Notes: generated by a model not told the origin, from the sequence alone. Counted from the stretch's first letter, positions 8,892 through 19,436 are shown. The stretch is 64,000 nucleotides of DNA from Gari tellinella (GCA_922989275.2 OV277870.1:36886356-36950355); one strand, 5' to 3'. A program made the numbers and translations.

Positions 8892-11762
8892 ATGAATGAT
8901 AAGTGTCATACACAAATATTGGAAGACAATGTTAAGGTACTTTATACCAATGCAGACTGTTTAACAAAGAGTAAACTATTAGAGTTAGAAAAATTAGCTA
9001 ACGAAACCAAATCTGATATATTGGCGATAACAGAATTATTTCCAAAAATTACAAAAAACCCATGTCATGCAAATGAAATGTACAAAATTCAGGGTTTTAA
9101 TATATTTAGAACAAAAGGAACAACAGGTAGAGGAGTAGGAATTTACGTAAAAGACCACTTAAGAGCCAACGAAATTGAATTCGAAAATGATTTCCAGGAG
9201 TCAATTTGGTTAGAATTCATAATGCCAGATAAAGAAAAACTGCTCTTAGGATGCATATACCGAAGTCCAAACAGTGATTCCGAAAATAATGAAGAACTCT
9301 TACTGTTACTCAAAAAAGCAGTAGATACAAATCCATCTAGATTGATGGTGGTAGGTGATTTCAATTATAGGGATATTGACTGGGAATTTTGTTCAACGGA
9401 GAATGGAATAAATCATAACGACTTTAAATTTTTGGAAGCTATAAAAGATTTGTACCTGCACCAACATGTCAAGAGTTTTACCAGATATAGAGAAGGTAAC
9501 AAACCATCATTATTAGATTTGGTATTCACAAACGAAGAGAACATGGTAGATGAAATTATTTTTAGACCAGGAATAGGGAAAAGTGACCATATTGTTATGG
9601 AGTATGAATTAGTTTGTAAACTTAATTGTAGAAAAAACTCTTCTCCTAAATACCAATATAGCAAAGGAGATTACAAATCTCTTTCAAGAGAAATTCATAA
9701 TACTGACTGGGAAGTACTGGCAGACATGGGGGTTCAGATGGCTTGGGAGGTATTTGCAGAACACCTTTCCATTATGTACGAGCAATTTATTCCATTAAGT
9801 AGTAACTCATCAAGCCATAAGAACCCACATGTGGACAGTGATACAAGGTCAGCTATTAAAACAAAACATACAAAATGGGTTAAATACTCTCACTGTAGGA
9901 ACCACATAACATTCAATGATTATAAAATTGCAAGAAATAATGTAACATACCAACTAAGGAAATCTAAATACAACTATGAAAAAAATATTGCAGAAAACAT
10001 AAATAATAACCCCAAAATTTTTTGGAAGTATGTAAGGTCAAAAACAAAAACTCCTTCGGGAATAGATATAGTAGAAGTAGAAGGGGTAACCATACAGGAA
10101 GATAGGCAAATTGCAGAAGCCTTTAACAATCATTTTGTAACAGTATTTACTAAAGAGGAAAGTTTCATTCCAAGTGTAACGGACAAAACAGATATCATTT
10201 TAAATGATTTGGAAATAAGTGAGGATATAATATTGTCAGTAGTAGAACAACTAAACACAAGCAAAACACAGGGCCCCGACGGCATTCACCCTAGAGTCAT
10301 ACACGAATGTAGAGACACAATTATAAAACCCTTATGCAAGATATTCAGAAAATCTATAGATGAAGGGCAACTCCCTAACGAATGGAAAAAGGCTAATGTT
10401 AGTTCTATATACAAAGCAGGGAAAAAGAAAAATGTCGAAAATTATAGACCAATTAGTGTAACTTCAATCTGCTGTAGATTACTCGAAAAAATAGCTAGAA
10501 ATGCAATAATGTATCATTTGGAATCAAATAACCTGCTCTCTATATACCAACACGGATTCAGAAAGCATAGATCTTGTAATACCCAACTGTTAGAATGTAT
10601 AGAAGACTGGTCTAAAGCATTCGATGAAAATAAGGAGACCGACATTATTTATCTAGATTTCAAAGCAGCGTTTGATAAGGTACCACACAAAAGACTCATT
10701 GAAAAGATTAAAAGCTTTGGTATTAAAGGCAAAATTCTAGCTTGGCTAGAAAACTTTCTGAAAGATAGAATGCAACGTGTAGTGGTAGGGGGTGAAAAAT
10801 CTTCATGGAAACAAGTCACCAGTGGAGTACCTCAGGGAAGTGTATTAGGGCCACTGTTGTTCCTAATATATATAAACGACCTACCCGATGCCGTGGACTG
10901 TACAATCAAACTATTTGCAGACGACACCAAACTATACACAATTCAGGATAAAGACAATGATGAAGAAAAACTGCAAAGTAGCATATTCGACGCGTGTAAA
11001 TGGTCAGAAAAATGGCAAATGATCTTTAATATTAAAAAATGCAAATCTATGCACATTGGAAATTCCTTTGCAAGCGAATACTTTATGAAAACACCTAACA
11101 ATAGCATAGAAAAAATAAAACAAATAACGACAGAAAAAGATCTTGGAGTTGAATTTGACAATAAACTGAAATTTGATGTACATATTTACAAAAAAATTAA
11201 TAAAGCAAATAGTATTCTAGGGTTAATTGCAAAAACATTTACATGTGTTACAAAGGACATGTTCCTCCACCTGTACAAAGCATTGGTGAGACCCCACTTA
11301 GAGTACGCATCAGTAATATGGTCCCCACACTACAAAAAGTATAATGTTGCAATAGAGAACGTGCAGAGAAGGGCAACACGAATGCTTAGAAACTTAAGGG
11401 AGTTAAGCTACAGTGAGAGACTTATGCATTTAGGCATTCCAACCCTGGAGTACAGGAGGGATAGGGCAGATGTTATCCAGGCGTTTAAACTAATCAATGG
11501 TTTAGACATAACTTCTGCCAACTTACTATCGGTTAAAGGTGACACTGTTACTAGAGGCAACAATTTGAAACTTATGAAACCAAGAGCCAGAACAGAGTTG
11601 AGAAAGGGTGTGTTCAGTCACAGAGTTATTGATATATGGAACTCCCTCCCCAACAGTGTAGTGCTAGCATCCACACTAAATTCATTCAAATCAAAGTTGA
11701 ATGGGCACTGGGGGGTCACCAACAAACCAAACAAATTTAATGCCGAATGCTATAACCCATAG
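8892..11762 (+). CDS. LINE endonuclease-reverse transcriptase (ORF2)
   Basis: The first ATG in frame is at 8892; the frame is already open from 8808 but has no earlier ATG (8823 is GTG). Numbering residues from 8823, an APE-type endonuclease carries Asn43 (YTNAD), Glu71 (TELFP), Tyr146 (IYRSP), Asp179/Asn181 (GDFN) and Ser254-Asp255-His256. The reverse transcriptase has YRPIS, motif A YLDFKAAFD (Asp612), GVPQGSVLGPLLF from 668, and FADD with Asp700-Asp701. A C-terminal region follows (LEYASVIWSPH, NVQRRATRML), typical of jockey/CR1-type proteins. It is about 955-979 residues long with no break, so it looks functional. It is in a different frame from ORF1 and probably depends on reinitiation after the ORF1 stop. 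Confidence 0.9.
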   Translation: MNDKCHTQILEDNVKVLYTNADCLTKSKLLELEKLANETKSDILAITELFPKITKNPCHANEMYKIQGFNIFRTKGTTGRGVGIYVKDHLRANEIEFENDFQESIWLEFIMPDKEKLLLGCIYRSPNSDSENNEELLLLLKKAVDTNPSRLMVVGDFNYRDIDWEFCSTENGINHNDFKFLEAIKDLYLHQHVKSFTRYREGNKPSLLDLVFTNEENMVDEIIFRPGIGKSDHIVMEYELVCKLNCRKNSSPKYQYSKGDYKSLSREIHNTDWEVLADMGVQMAWEVFAEHLSIMYEQFIPLSSNSSSHKNPHVDSDTRSAIKTKHTKWVKYSHCRNHITFNDYKIARNNVTYQLRKSKYNYEKNIAENINNNPKIFWKYVRSKTKTPSGIDIVEVEGVTIQEDRQIAEAFNNHFVTVFTKEESFIPSVTDKTDIILNDLEISEDIILSVVEQLNTSKTQGPDGIHPRVIHECRDTIIKPLCKIFRKSIDEGQLPNEWKKANVSSIYKAGKKKNVENYRPISVTSICCRLLEKIARNAIMYHLESNNLLSIYQHGFRKHRSCNTQLLECIEDWSKAFDENKETDIIYLDFKAAFDKVPHKRLIEKIKSFGIKGKILAWLENFLKDRMQRVVVGGEKSSWKQVTSGVPQGSVLGPLLFLIYINDLPDAVDCTIKLFADDTKLYTIQDKDNDEEKLQSSIFDACKWSEKWQMIFNIKKCKSMHIGNSFASEYFMKTPNNSIEKIKQITTEKDLGVEFDNKLKFDVHIYKKINKANSILGLIAKTFTCVTKDMFLHLYKALVRPHLEYASVIWSPHYKKYNVAIENVQRRATRMLRNLRELSYSERLMHLGIPTLEYRRDRADVIQAFKLINGLDITSANLLSVKGDTVTRGNNLKLMKPRARTELRKGVFSHRVIDIWNSLPNSVVLASTLNSFKSKLNGHWGVTNKPNKFNAECYNP

Positions 11763-12057
11763 ATGGTTCCAATATGTTTTTACTGACTTTGTGTTTTTAT
11801 GAACAATATAAACCAGTGTAAATAATCTTTATCAATGTGTGCATAGTGTGAACACTATGCTCTGTTTTTAATCCATTAATGAAACATTGTGAATAATTAA
11901 ACATTGTGAAGTCAACTGAAGAAATCACTATTAAAATATCAGCCAACTACATGGATCATCCAACGAAAGGAAAATAAATACAAATGGACCAAAGAAGCAG
12001 AGATGCTTATGTTTCTGCGGAAACATCCGGTCTCTAACCTACATGAACTACATGAAA
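11763..12057 (+). repeat. LINE 3'UTR and short-repeat tail
   Basis: Non-coding sequence after the ORF2 stop. It contains AAACATTGTGAA twice (11882-11893 and about 11900-11911) and ends in two tandem copies of CTACATGAA (12040-12057), overlapping the target duplication. Confidence 0.6.
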
Positions 12058-12153
12058 TCCTATGGTGTAACACCTCGAAGAGACCATTCTTATGAGTAGT
12101 AACACCATAGGATTTAATGCAGAAATAAAGATTTTAGTTTTTGAAATACTCCC
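12055..12153. mobile_element. right half of the E element split by the LINE
   Basis: Continues the E element broken at 5512: AAATCCTATGGTG, the other hairpin arm ATGAGTAGTAACACCATAGG, and AGTTTTTGAAATACTCCCCT. It stops before its terminal ATCTGGAGCCCTG, where a G-family fragment begins. Confidence 0.75.
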
Positions 12154-12308
12154 CTTGTGCGGCGTGTGATCAGGATTCAAGCTGTTTGCAAATGTAAGCC
12201 ACTTTAGTCTGTATTGTCCCTCCCATTAAGGACTCCCTCCGAACAACACACACAATCCCAGGACCCTGTTTCCCATTGGGTGTCATTGTGGAGAGGGGGC
12301 ATTGTACA
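12154..12308. mobile_element. G-family fragment (right part)
   Basis: GTGATCAGGATTCAAGCTG, TTTGCAAATGTAAGCC and GGGTGTCATTGTGGAGAGGG match the right half of the complete G copy at 46647-46990. Confidence 0.6.
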
Positions 12309-12799
12309 CTACTGGCAGGAGAAGTCAGGATTAAGTCAATGATTTGTTGACATAATTATGTTCTTGAAGCCAGGCCCCACTGGAGCTTATTCTATATCTA
12401 TCAGTTTGTGTTCACATACATGTTAATTGCTTTTTCTGCATTATAGCACAAATATCACCAGTGACCATTGGTGACAGTTGTTGTTCAATATTTAGTACAG
12501 TCAAACTTGTATTGAAAGACCATGATTTGAAAATGTTTGGCAATTTATAAAACAAATGTGGCTGTTTCATGCAGGACAAAATAATACAGAAATCTCATAA
12601 GATTACTTCAGCTCTGCATGAAGCTCTCACCTGCCCTGAAGACTGCCAAATATATTCTACTTTCAATGGTTGTTTAATCTAAGTCTGTCTGTATATGCTG
12701 GATGAAAGGATAATTAGGTGCTATGGGTATGTAACTAGGTGCCATGGCTTCAGGTGTGTCCATCTGTGTAAACCTCTTATGTCTCCCTAGAAGCACAGT

Positions 12800-13020
12800 T
12801 TAACCCCTGTTTCTAGTTTTGAAGACAGAGGTAAGTACTTAAAGCAGGTTGATAGTAAAGCAGAATGTGCCTTAAGGCACATTCTGCTTTACTTTCAGCT
12901 TGCTTTAAGCTACCATCTGCTAGGATATAGAAAATATTTCTTTGGTACATGTTTTGTGGCTGCATAAATTGGAACTATTTTCCTTCAGTGAAGAAAATAA
13001 ATGAGCTAAATGGGCTTATC
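12800..13020. mobile_element. A-family element
   Basis: Starts TTAACCCCTGTTTCTAG. The hairpin arms AAAGCAGAATGTGCC and GGCACATTCTGCTTT are intact. The right flank ATAAATTGGAACTATTTTCC decays before its TTAA. Confidence 0.7.
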
Positions 13021-13022
13021 AC

Positions 13023-13255
13023 CCAGGGCCATGAAACTTTTAACAGATATTCTAGTTTATTATTCTGTCTATTTAGGATTGTTTTCTGCAATATATTGCA
13101 AAGTGACAAACAGTGCCCTGAGTGCAGATTGCAGACCGTGATCAGATCACTCCTTTCAGAACATGTGCACTGTTTGCATAGGACATGTCTACTCTTTACA
13201 GATACACTGTTTGAAGAGGATGAGTGTATTCGTTGCTAGAGTTCAATGTATTTTA
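13023..13255. mobile_element. C-family element, degenerate
   Basis: Contains CAAACAGTGCCCTGAGTGC, then GCAGACCGTGATCAGATC, a right arm ending TGTTTGCATAGGACATGT, and TTGCTAGAGTTCAATGTATT near the right end. Reading frames across it have no support as genes. Confidence 0.5.
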
Positions 13256-13437
13256 ACCATAACACCCATATCTTGTTTTCAGTGGTTAGACATTAATGAT
13301 CAGACTCCAAACCGTTTGCAAATAATCCTTGTACTATTTAGGGTAAGACAGAGAAGGGATTAAATACATTTTCAACACTGAATTGAATATCATTGCAAAC
13401 AAATTCAAATTTCCTTTATTGTTTACACGGCTCAACT

Positions 13438-13578
13438 TGATGCGGAGTAAACTGAACAAATCCAACATGTTCTCACTCATTTCAGCCCCAAATCTAAGAC
13501 AATTCTAATAAGTAGTGACACCATAAGGTTTAAAGAGGAAATAAAGATTGTTGTTTTTATATGGAGTCCTGGTTTATG
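13438..13578. mobile_element. E-family element, decayed
   Basis: AGTAAACTGAACAAATCCAA, half of the hairpin (AATTCTAATAAGTAGTGACA) and a worn right end. Most of the left hairpin arm is deleted. Confidence 0.55.
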
Positions 13579-13825
13579 CTTAGATTATCATTTATTGCCA
13601 ATGAACCATGAAGTTGAAGTATTAATGTTTGTACATGTATTTCTATATATATGTAATATTACTACAGCCAAGTTTTTCTGTCAAAATATGATAAATATTT
13701 CTGTGAGTGTGTTAACTATTATTTTGTTTGTCTGGTTTTTCCATTACTGAAGTTCCCTGACATCAAGTTATTGCGTAATACTGGTACAGCCAAATCTGTG
13801 TGCCATACATCTGATGTATTCATTA

Positions 13826-13920
13826 CAGGTGGCTTCTTAATGCAGGGGAAAAATTATGCAGAAAGGTTCCTATAGGAGCCTTCTGCATGACTTTTGTCCT
13901 TCATTAAGTAGCCACCTGTC
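13826..13920. repeat. H-type long hairpin
   Basis: Outer arms ACAGGTGGCTTCTTAATG and CATTAAGTAGCCACCTGT; inner arms GCAGAAAGGTTCC and GGAGCCTTCTGC around TATA. Confidence 0.65.
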
Positions 13921-14045
13921 TTTAAAGATCACCATGGATCTTTATTCAGTCAGGTCACTAAACTCAAGTTTCCTTGTACTTGCTTATTGGTAACATCTTT
14001 CAGGCTAATGTTTTTTCAATGTTGCATAAAATACTCACATGCTGT

Positions 14046-14304
14046 TTAACCCATTACCCCATAAATACACCTTTTTTACATCTTTCATTTATTACTCGGC
14101 TAAAGAAAATAGTTTCACCTTATACAGTAATGAATATGTACCATAAGAAATATTTTCTATATCCTAGCAAATGGTAGCTTTAAGCAGGATGAAAGTAAAG
14201 CAGAATGTGCCTCCAGGCGCATTCTGCTTTACTTTCAACTTGCTTTAAGTGGTCACCTATCTTCAATACTAGAAAAAAATGGTATGGAGTAACGGGTTTG
14301 TTAA
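14046..14304. mobile_element. A-family element with both TTAA ends
   Basis: TTAACCCATTACCCCATAAA at the left, GGTATGGAGTAACGGG then TTAA at the right. The central hairpin AAAGCAGAATGTGCC / GGCGCATTCTGCTTT is flanked by GCTTTAAGCAGG and CTTGCTTTAAG. Confidence 0.8.
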
Positions 14305-14464
14305 CAGTAAAGATTAACCCTTTCTCCTCATAGAACAGACTTTTCATGTATTTACCTATGCACCTATTATCTGGGCTCTTTCTATCACTGTTATTTATTA
14401 TTTATCTATTTACTTAATTTTTAGCATGAATCAAGAGAAACTTTATAAAGTGTATACATGACAA

Positions 14465-14612
14465 GGGAGAATACTCTTGTAAGCTCTTATATAGGATTCA
14501 TCTGTTTGTTTTAAATTTAAGGGGGAGTACTCTTGTAAGCGTATTTATAGGATTTAAACTATAAGGGAGAATACTCATGTAAGATAAGCATGACAGGGGA
14601 GAATACTCTTGG
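14465..14612 (+). repeat. four dispersed direct repeats GGGAGAATACTCTTGTAAGC
   Basis: Copies near 14465, 14522, 14564 and 14597, separated by 20-40 bp. The arrangement is irregular, so this is a decayed minisatellite or a cluster of sites. Confidence 0.6.
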
Positions 14613-15012
14613 GATCTTGTTTTCACCTGTTCATTGACACCTGTAGTAAAATGCAACCATTGTGCAAAGTAGATACATACAGAAACCTGTTTTGTGTGCA
14701 ATGAAAATCTCTGTTACTGTCACTTCGAGAGTCCATCTAACATATTGGGATAGTGTTATATGGATAAGGTGTCCTGGAAATAATTGTGAGATTTTAGAAG
14801 TTGTATAGGAGTTTAAGCTATTGTAAAATCTCATTTAAGAGGAATGAAGATATTTGAAAGGAGGGTGATAACACAATGCAGGATAAAAAAAAAGTTATGC
14901 AGAAAGCACTAATAGCAGCTTTTGAATTGGCATTATTTTTATCTTCTAATAAGCAACACCTTGTGCTTACGACTGTGTTTGGATCTGTTATTGAGTGACT
15001 GTTTAACACAGT

Positions 15013-15503
15013 CAACCCTGGTGATGAGTATACTTGTCATTTACAATGTACCTGTGAAGAATATGCTTGTCCTGTGCAAATAGTGAAGACCTTGGTCAGA
15101 CGGCTCTTTAAACCTTTACTCCATAGATACACATTTCAACACATTCAATTTATTCCTCATCTGAAGAAAATAGTTAAAATTTATACAGTCATGAATATGT
15201 ATCATGTTAAGAAATAGTTTCTTTTTTCTAGGGATGATAGCTTAAAGCAGCCTGGAAGTGAAGCAGAATGCGCCTTTATGCACTTTCTGCTTTACTTTCA
15301 ACCAGCTTTAAGTTGTCACCTTTTCTGAAAAACTTGAAATAGGTTATGGAGTAGTGGGTTAAGAAACACTCTGATTAGGGTATACACTGTTTGACAGTTA
15401 CTGATTATATTGTTAAAATACCCCTTAATGGTTGAAAATGGATTAGACTAGACTTAATTGGAAACTGGAATTGTCCACTGATGCTACAGGGGGGAATGAG
15501 TTA
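15013..15503. mobile_element. C-family element carrying an A element in its hairpin loop
   Basis: The left part runs to GTCAGACGGCTCTTTAA and the right part resumes at TTAAGAAACACTCTGATT, continuing to AATTGGAAACTGGAATTGTC and ACAGGGGGGAATGAGTTA. The break is exactly at TTAA in the hairpin loop and holds the A copy at 15108-15362. Confidence 0.65.
15108..15362. mobile_element. A-family element nested in a C element
   Basis: TTAAACCTTTACTCCATAG to TATGGAGTAGTGGGTTAA, with hairpin AAGCAGAATGCGCC and ACTTTCTGCTTTACTTTC. TTAA is present on both sides, so the insertion duplicated the target. Confidence 0.75.
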
Positions 15504-15910
15504 TTACATGATCAACGGGTATTTTTCGTTTTGTACAAAATGAAATCTTTTCATAGCATACAAAAGACTGGTGATTTCAGACAGTGTTTCAGTGTCTCTA
15601 GACCATGCATGTATTTCTTATTAACTGTTTTAACAAGCTGTATATGATATGCTGGTGAAATGCACCGAAAATGTGCTTATCTGAGACCAGTTGAACAGGT
15701 GACTTGTACAGCAAACGATACTGATTATTTTAGAGATAGCACATTGTACCGGTAGTGGTAGCAGGTTAACGGTTGGACTGTCTGTCTACTATGACAAGTC
15801 CAGCTATCTCGTTTGAAATCAGTGATTATCTATAATACAATAACACTTGTGTTTACCAGTCACTATATAAAGAAGCTTTAATTTCTATAAAGACAGGTTT
15901 GATGCTTAAT

Positions 15911-15984
15911 GCTTAATTCAGAACAAAAGTAAAGCAGAAAGCTCCTGTAGGAGCTTTCTGCTTTACTTTTGTTCTGCATTAAGC
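15911..15984. repeat. H-family hairpin, 74 bp
   Basis: Arms GCTTAATTCAGAACAAAAGT and ACTTTTGTTCTGCATTAAGC enclose AAAGCAGAAAGCTCC TGTA GGAGCTTTCTGCTTT. Almost perfect self-complementarity. Confidence 0.8.
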
Positions 15985-16445
15985 AGTGAAATGTATTAGA
16001 GATATATCTTATATTGTTTTGAGAGGATGCTTAGTGCAGTATTTACAGTAGCTATTTGGTAATCAGTCATATAAGCGAGAGAGAGAGAGAGGGTCAACTG
16101 AGGAGAGGGGAATTAAACTGGATTAAGTGCTCAAGGGTAGAAAGCTTAAGTACAAAAATAAACACGTGATTATGGAGTTAACAGAAAACTAATTTGTGTG
16201 TGTCATTGTGAATGCTACCGGTTCATTTTAAGGTCTTAAAATTTTAATTGGATGAATGGACAAGCATAACGAAATGGGCCGTAGTTAGACGTTAGTTTGT
16301 GTTGTGTGTGCTATAGTTGGAATATGAGCTCAGGGTACGGAATGAATTTCATTTTGGAAATTTTACGAAAACAGTGTGGTTTTAAATAATGTACGTATAG
16401 TGTTAGAATGGGTTTATAGGAAGTGGAATTATAAGGTATATACAT

Positions 16446-16684
16446 TTAACCCATTAACCCCATATCCTGTTTCTAGTTTTGTGACTAATTAAAGCAGGTT
16501 GAAAGTAAAGCAGAATGCGCCTTAAGGCGCATTCCGCTTTACTTTCAGCCTCTCTTAAGCTATCATATGCTAGAAGTTATGTACTATTTAGCATAGTGCA
16601 TATTCATGACTGTATAACTTGGAACCTGCTTTAAGTGGTCACCTGTCTTCAATACAAGAAATAGGTTATGGGGTAATGGGTTAA
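16446..16684. mobile_element. A-family element, both halves left-type
   Basis: TTAACCCATTAACCCCATAT to ATGGGGTAATGGGTTAA. After the first hairpin, a second CTGCTTTAAGTGGTCACC appears near the right end, so this copy is a chimera of two A halves. Confidence 0.7.
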
Positions 16685-16771
16685 AAACTGCAAAATAGTT
16701 ATCAGAGAAAAAGGGTTAAATTGTGTTATTGATTCATTTCTTGCTAGTTTTAGGTTTTACAAGTATAAAGT

Positions 16772-16964
16772 CAGGGCTCCAGATAAGGGTAGTATTTCAA
16801 AAACTAAAATCTTTAATTCTGCATTAAACCCTATGGTGTCACTACTCATTAGAATCGTCTCGAAGAGACGATTCTAATGAGTAGTAACACAATAGGATTT
16901 GGTGCTGTAATGAGTTAAAAACGGTTGGATTTGTTCAGTGTACTCCCCCTTATCTGGAGCCCTG
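16772..16964. mobile_element. E-family MITE with 6-bp target duplication
   Basis: CAGGGCTCCAGATAAG to CTTATCTGGAGCCCTG. TAAAGT lies directly before (16766-16771) and directly after (16965-16970). The hairpin has a perfect AATCGTCTC GAAGA GACGATT centre. Confidence 0.85.
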
Positions 16965-17059
16965 TAAAGTGTCATGTGTCAGTCACTAGTTTACTGTTTC
17001 ATAAATAAAAGAGTTGAATTTCTTCAGCACCTTCACAAATTTGACAGGCATTTAACCTT

Positions 17060-17280
17060 TAAACCTTTAAACTCTTTACAATCTGATGGCCAAACTGTGA
17101 CTTAACTTTTTGCAAACAGTTTGTATCCTGATGAGACGCCGAGTAACTCAGCGTCTCATTGGGATCTAAACTGTTTGACCCTCAGAAATTAGAAAAAATT
17201 GAAGAAATTTGAAATTTTAGATCTTTGAACAGTAACAGACAACCATGATTGTTGAAAATGAAAAAAGTTCTATCGGTAAT
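17060..17280. mobile_element. B-family element, diverged
   Basis: The core hairpin at 17112-17177 has CAAACAGTTTGTATCCTGAT and GAGACGCCGAGT with its complement. The flanks are worn. Confidence 0.6.
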
Positions 17281-17336
17281 TATTCAAAGAAAGTACCTAT
17301 GCTGCAGAATTATTAAATTGGTCACTTAGATTGTAA

Positions 17337-17698
17337 TACAGCGTTCCCTCTCTACAACGACATCCCATGGGAGACAAATAATGTGTGCGTTGTTCGGAGG
17401 GAGTCGTTATAGAGAGGGAAATTGGCTTACATTTGCAAACAGCGTGAATCCAGATCAGACGCCCATAACGCGGCGTCTGATCTGGATTCAAGCAGTTTGT
17501 CACTGGGTATGAATTATTTTCTGCCAAAATGTCCATTATGTAACTTGGAGAAAACCAACAGACCACAGTTATAAGAAGACTATATTGCAGGAGTGAAAGT
17601 GTTAGATATATAATTGTCTTGTACGGGGAACAGCGACAAGGGTCGTTGTAAAGAGGGAGTCGTTGTAAGGAGGGCCGTTGTAGAGAGGGAACACTGTA
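17337..17698. mobile_element. G-family element, complete
   Basis: TACAGCGTTCCCTCTCTACA at the left and GTAGAGAGGGAACACTGTA at the right. Inside is a B-like core (CAGATCAGACGCC and GGCGTCTGATCTGGATT, about 17428-17498). Repeats of GGGAGTCGTT occur near both ends. A minus-strand frame crosses it but has no domain. Confidence 0.75.
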
Positions 17699-17765
17699 AC
17701 TGTTATCTAGTAGTCACAACAAAGTTTGGTGGAGAGTTTAGAGAGAAAATGACAATAATTGGGTT

Positions 17766-18013
17766 TTAACTCTTTCCTCCCTGAAACCTAAAATGAACAC
17801 TTCTAGTTTCCATTTTAGTCAAGTCCATTTCTGACTTTTAAGGGTTGTTTTTGTCAATGTTTGGCATTATGACAAATAGTGAAGACCCTGATCAGAGGGC
17901 TCCTAGGAGCCCTCTGATCTGGGCCTTCACTGTTTGCACAGGACAAGTGTATTATTCACATGTACACTGTTTGAAATGACGCCTATAGGCGGGACTAGGG
18001 TTCAAAGGGTTAA
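17766..18013. mobile_element. C-family element with both TTAA ends
   Basis: TTAACTCTTTCCTCCCTGAA to ACTAGGGTTCAAAGGGTTAA. The core hairpin GAAGACCCTGATCAGAGG / CCTCTGATCTGGGCCTTC is near perfect. Confidence 0.85.
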
Positions 18014-18228
18014 TCTACATGTATCTTCATTCTGATGATGATTGAACCAGAAAAGTATCTTTTATTTTCTCCCCCCTGAACATCTTGCATGTTGTCACAC
18101 CTTCCTCATAAAAGTGCTTTTCACAAAGAGGCGTAGTCAACTTTTCCTACCTCTTAGTTAAGTGGATATCTAAAGCAAGCTAAAAGTAAAACAAAATATA
18201 CCCTATAGAGGCTTTCTATTCTCTTTTT

Positions 18229-19404
18229 TAGGGATGGGTATTGCCAGAAATTTCGTATTGCAATATATTGCGATACTCTATCACCGTATTGCAATACGTA
18301 TTGCAATATATTGCATGTTAATAAAGTGAACTTAAAAAGTGTATATGGGTGTTGAAATCTGGATGTTATCTTGGAGATGCAACAATTAACAATGATTTAT
18401 TACATCCATTTAACTTTTAATCTCCAACACATTGACTAGAAACAGTATCCAAACATTTGTGGAATAGTAGAACTGCTAGCTACTGTGGTAGGTTTATTGA
18501 ATTTTTTTATTCAGAATGGGTTACATCCCTAAAAAAGGGTTTGTAAAATCCGGGAAAACGCTTTCAAAAGAGCCTAAGAAACGTATGTTTATATGGTGAA
18601 TGCCATATTTGACTTCGAAACTACATGACATTCATGAACTACATGAACTTGAATTCAATTCTTTTTTGTGACAATGAGCGCTCTGAAAACAAGAGCGTTT
18701 GCGCTGAACTGCCAGCTGCACCAGTAGTCAAACTTATATTCGGGAGATGACGGCGAATATGCGAAGTCAAATTTGTCGTACCGCCTAGATTTCTCAACTG
18801 CATTGCATTTCAGGCAAATGGCACTATTTTCGATTATTTCGTTCGTTGATATGTTCTTTTGAATACCGACATAGGCCCACACTGCCGATTTTCCCTTCGA
18901 ATTTTTCAAAGTTATGAAATTGTCCGCCATGATGGTTTCCAATGATAACAGACAGGGTATGGTATAAAACGGAGCCAGTTGACAGTATCAGACAAACTTC
19001 TTATAACATTTTGAAAATATAGAAAGCGTTTCTAAAATAACCAACACTGGTCAGTATTTGATATATATCTAGATTCTATCGGAAACTATACGTTTTAAAT
19101 TCAGAAATATTTTTTTTCTTCTGATTTTTTATAAAGATGTTAAATCTGGGATATACGCCGATTCGGCAGCGCTTTATACCATACCATGTGCTGAAAACAA
19201 CAACAGATACTTCCTGTTCTCTGTAAGCGGCTTATAAAGCTCCAAGAAAACAAGATTATGAACATTTTCAGGCGTGAGACAAAGCAAATTTAATCCATTC
19301 ATCATATAGGAAAAAAAACGGTTTATTGCGGCAACGAACCGGTTTTTATTGTTTTCAGAACGAATTGCAATAGACCGGTAAATCGGTTTTATTGCGCATC
19401 CCTA
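18229..19404. mobile_element. non-autonomous hAT element with 8-bp target duplication
   Basis: Ends TAGGGATGGGTATTG and CGCATCCCTA are inverted repeats. CTCTTTTT occurs exactly before (18221-18228) and after (19405-19412), the 8-bp duplication expected of hAT transposons. Inside are inverted copies of GGTATGGTATAAA (about 18956 and 19175), motifs like TATTGCAATATATTGC, and a minus-strand BED-finger remnant. At 1.18 kb it is an internal deletion derivative. Confidence 0.85.
18655..18942 (-). pseudogene. BED zinc-finger N-terminal fragment of a hAT transposase
   Basis: 95 residues. The segment GKSAVWAYVGIQKN followed by AICLKC (Cys43, Cys46; Trp22) has the spacing of the first half of a BED finger, as in ZBED/hAT transposases. 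The downstream histidine pair and the whole catalytic and dimerisation region are missing, and the frame runs into unrelated sequence. It lies inside an element with hAT-type ends, which supports the assignment. Probably a relic of the first transposase exon. Confidence 0.6.
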
Positions 19405-19436
19405 CTCTTTTTGTCTGCTTCAAACATCCAATTGTC

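Larger units (their letters stand above)
5513..12054 (+). mobile_element. full-length CR1/L2/jockey-type LINE, three ORFs
   Basis: About 6.54 kb. The boundaries come from the split E element: AAAT precedes the left junction (5509-5512) and recurs at the right one (12055-12058), a minimal target duplication. Order: 5'UTR of about 860 bp, SGNH-like ORF, 580-bp spacer with repeats, PHD/coiled-coil/RRM-like ORF, endonuclease-reverse transcriptase ORF, about 290 bp of 3'UTR, then two copies of CTACATGAA. A 3' end in short tandem repeats rather than poly(A) is typical of CR1/L2-like LINEs. All three ORFs are open and key catalytic residues are present, so the insertion looks young. The exact clade cannot be settled by eye. 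Confidence 0.8.
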
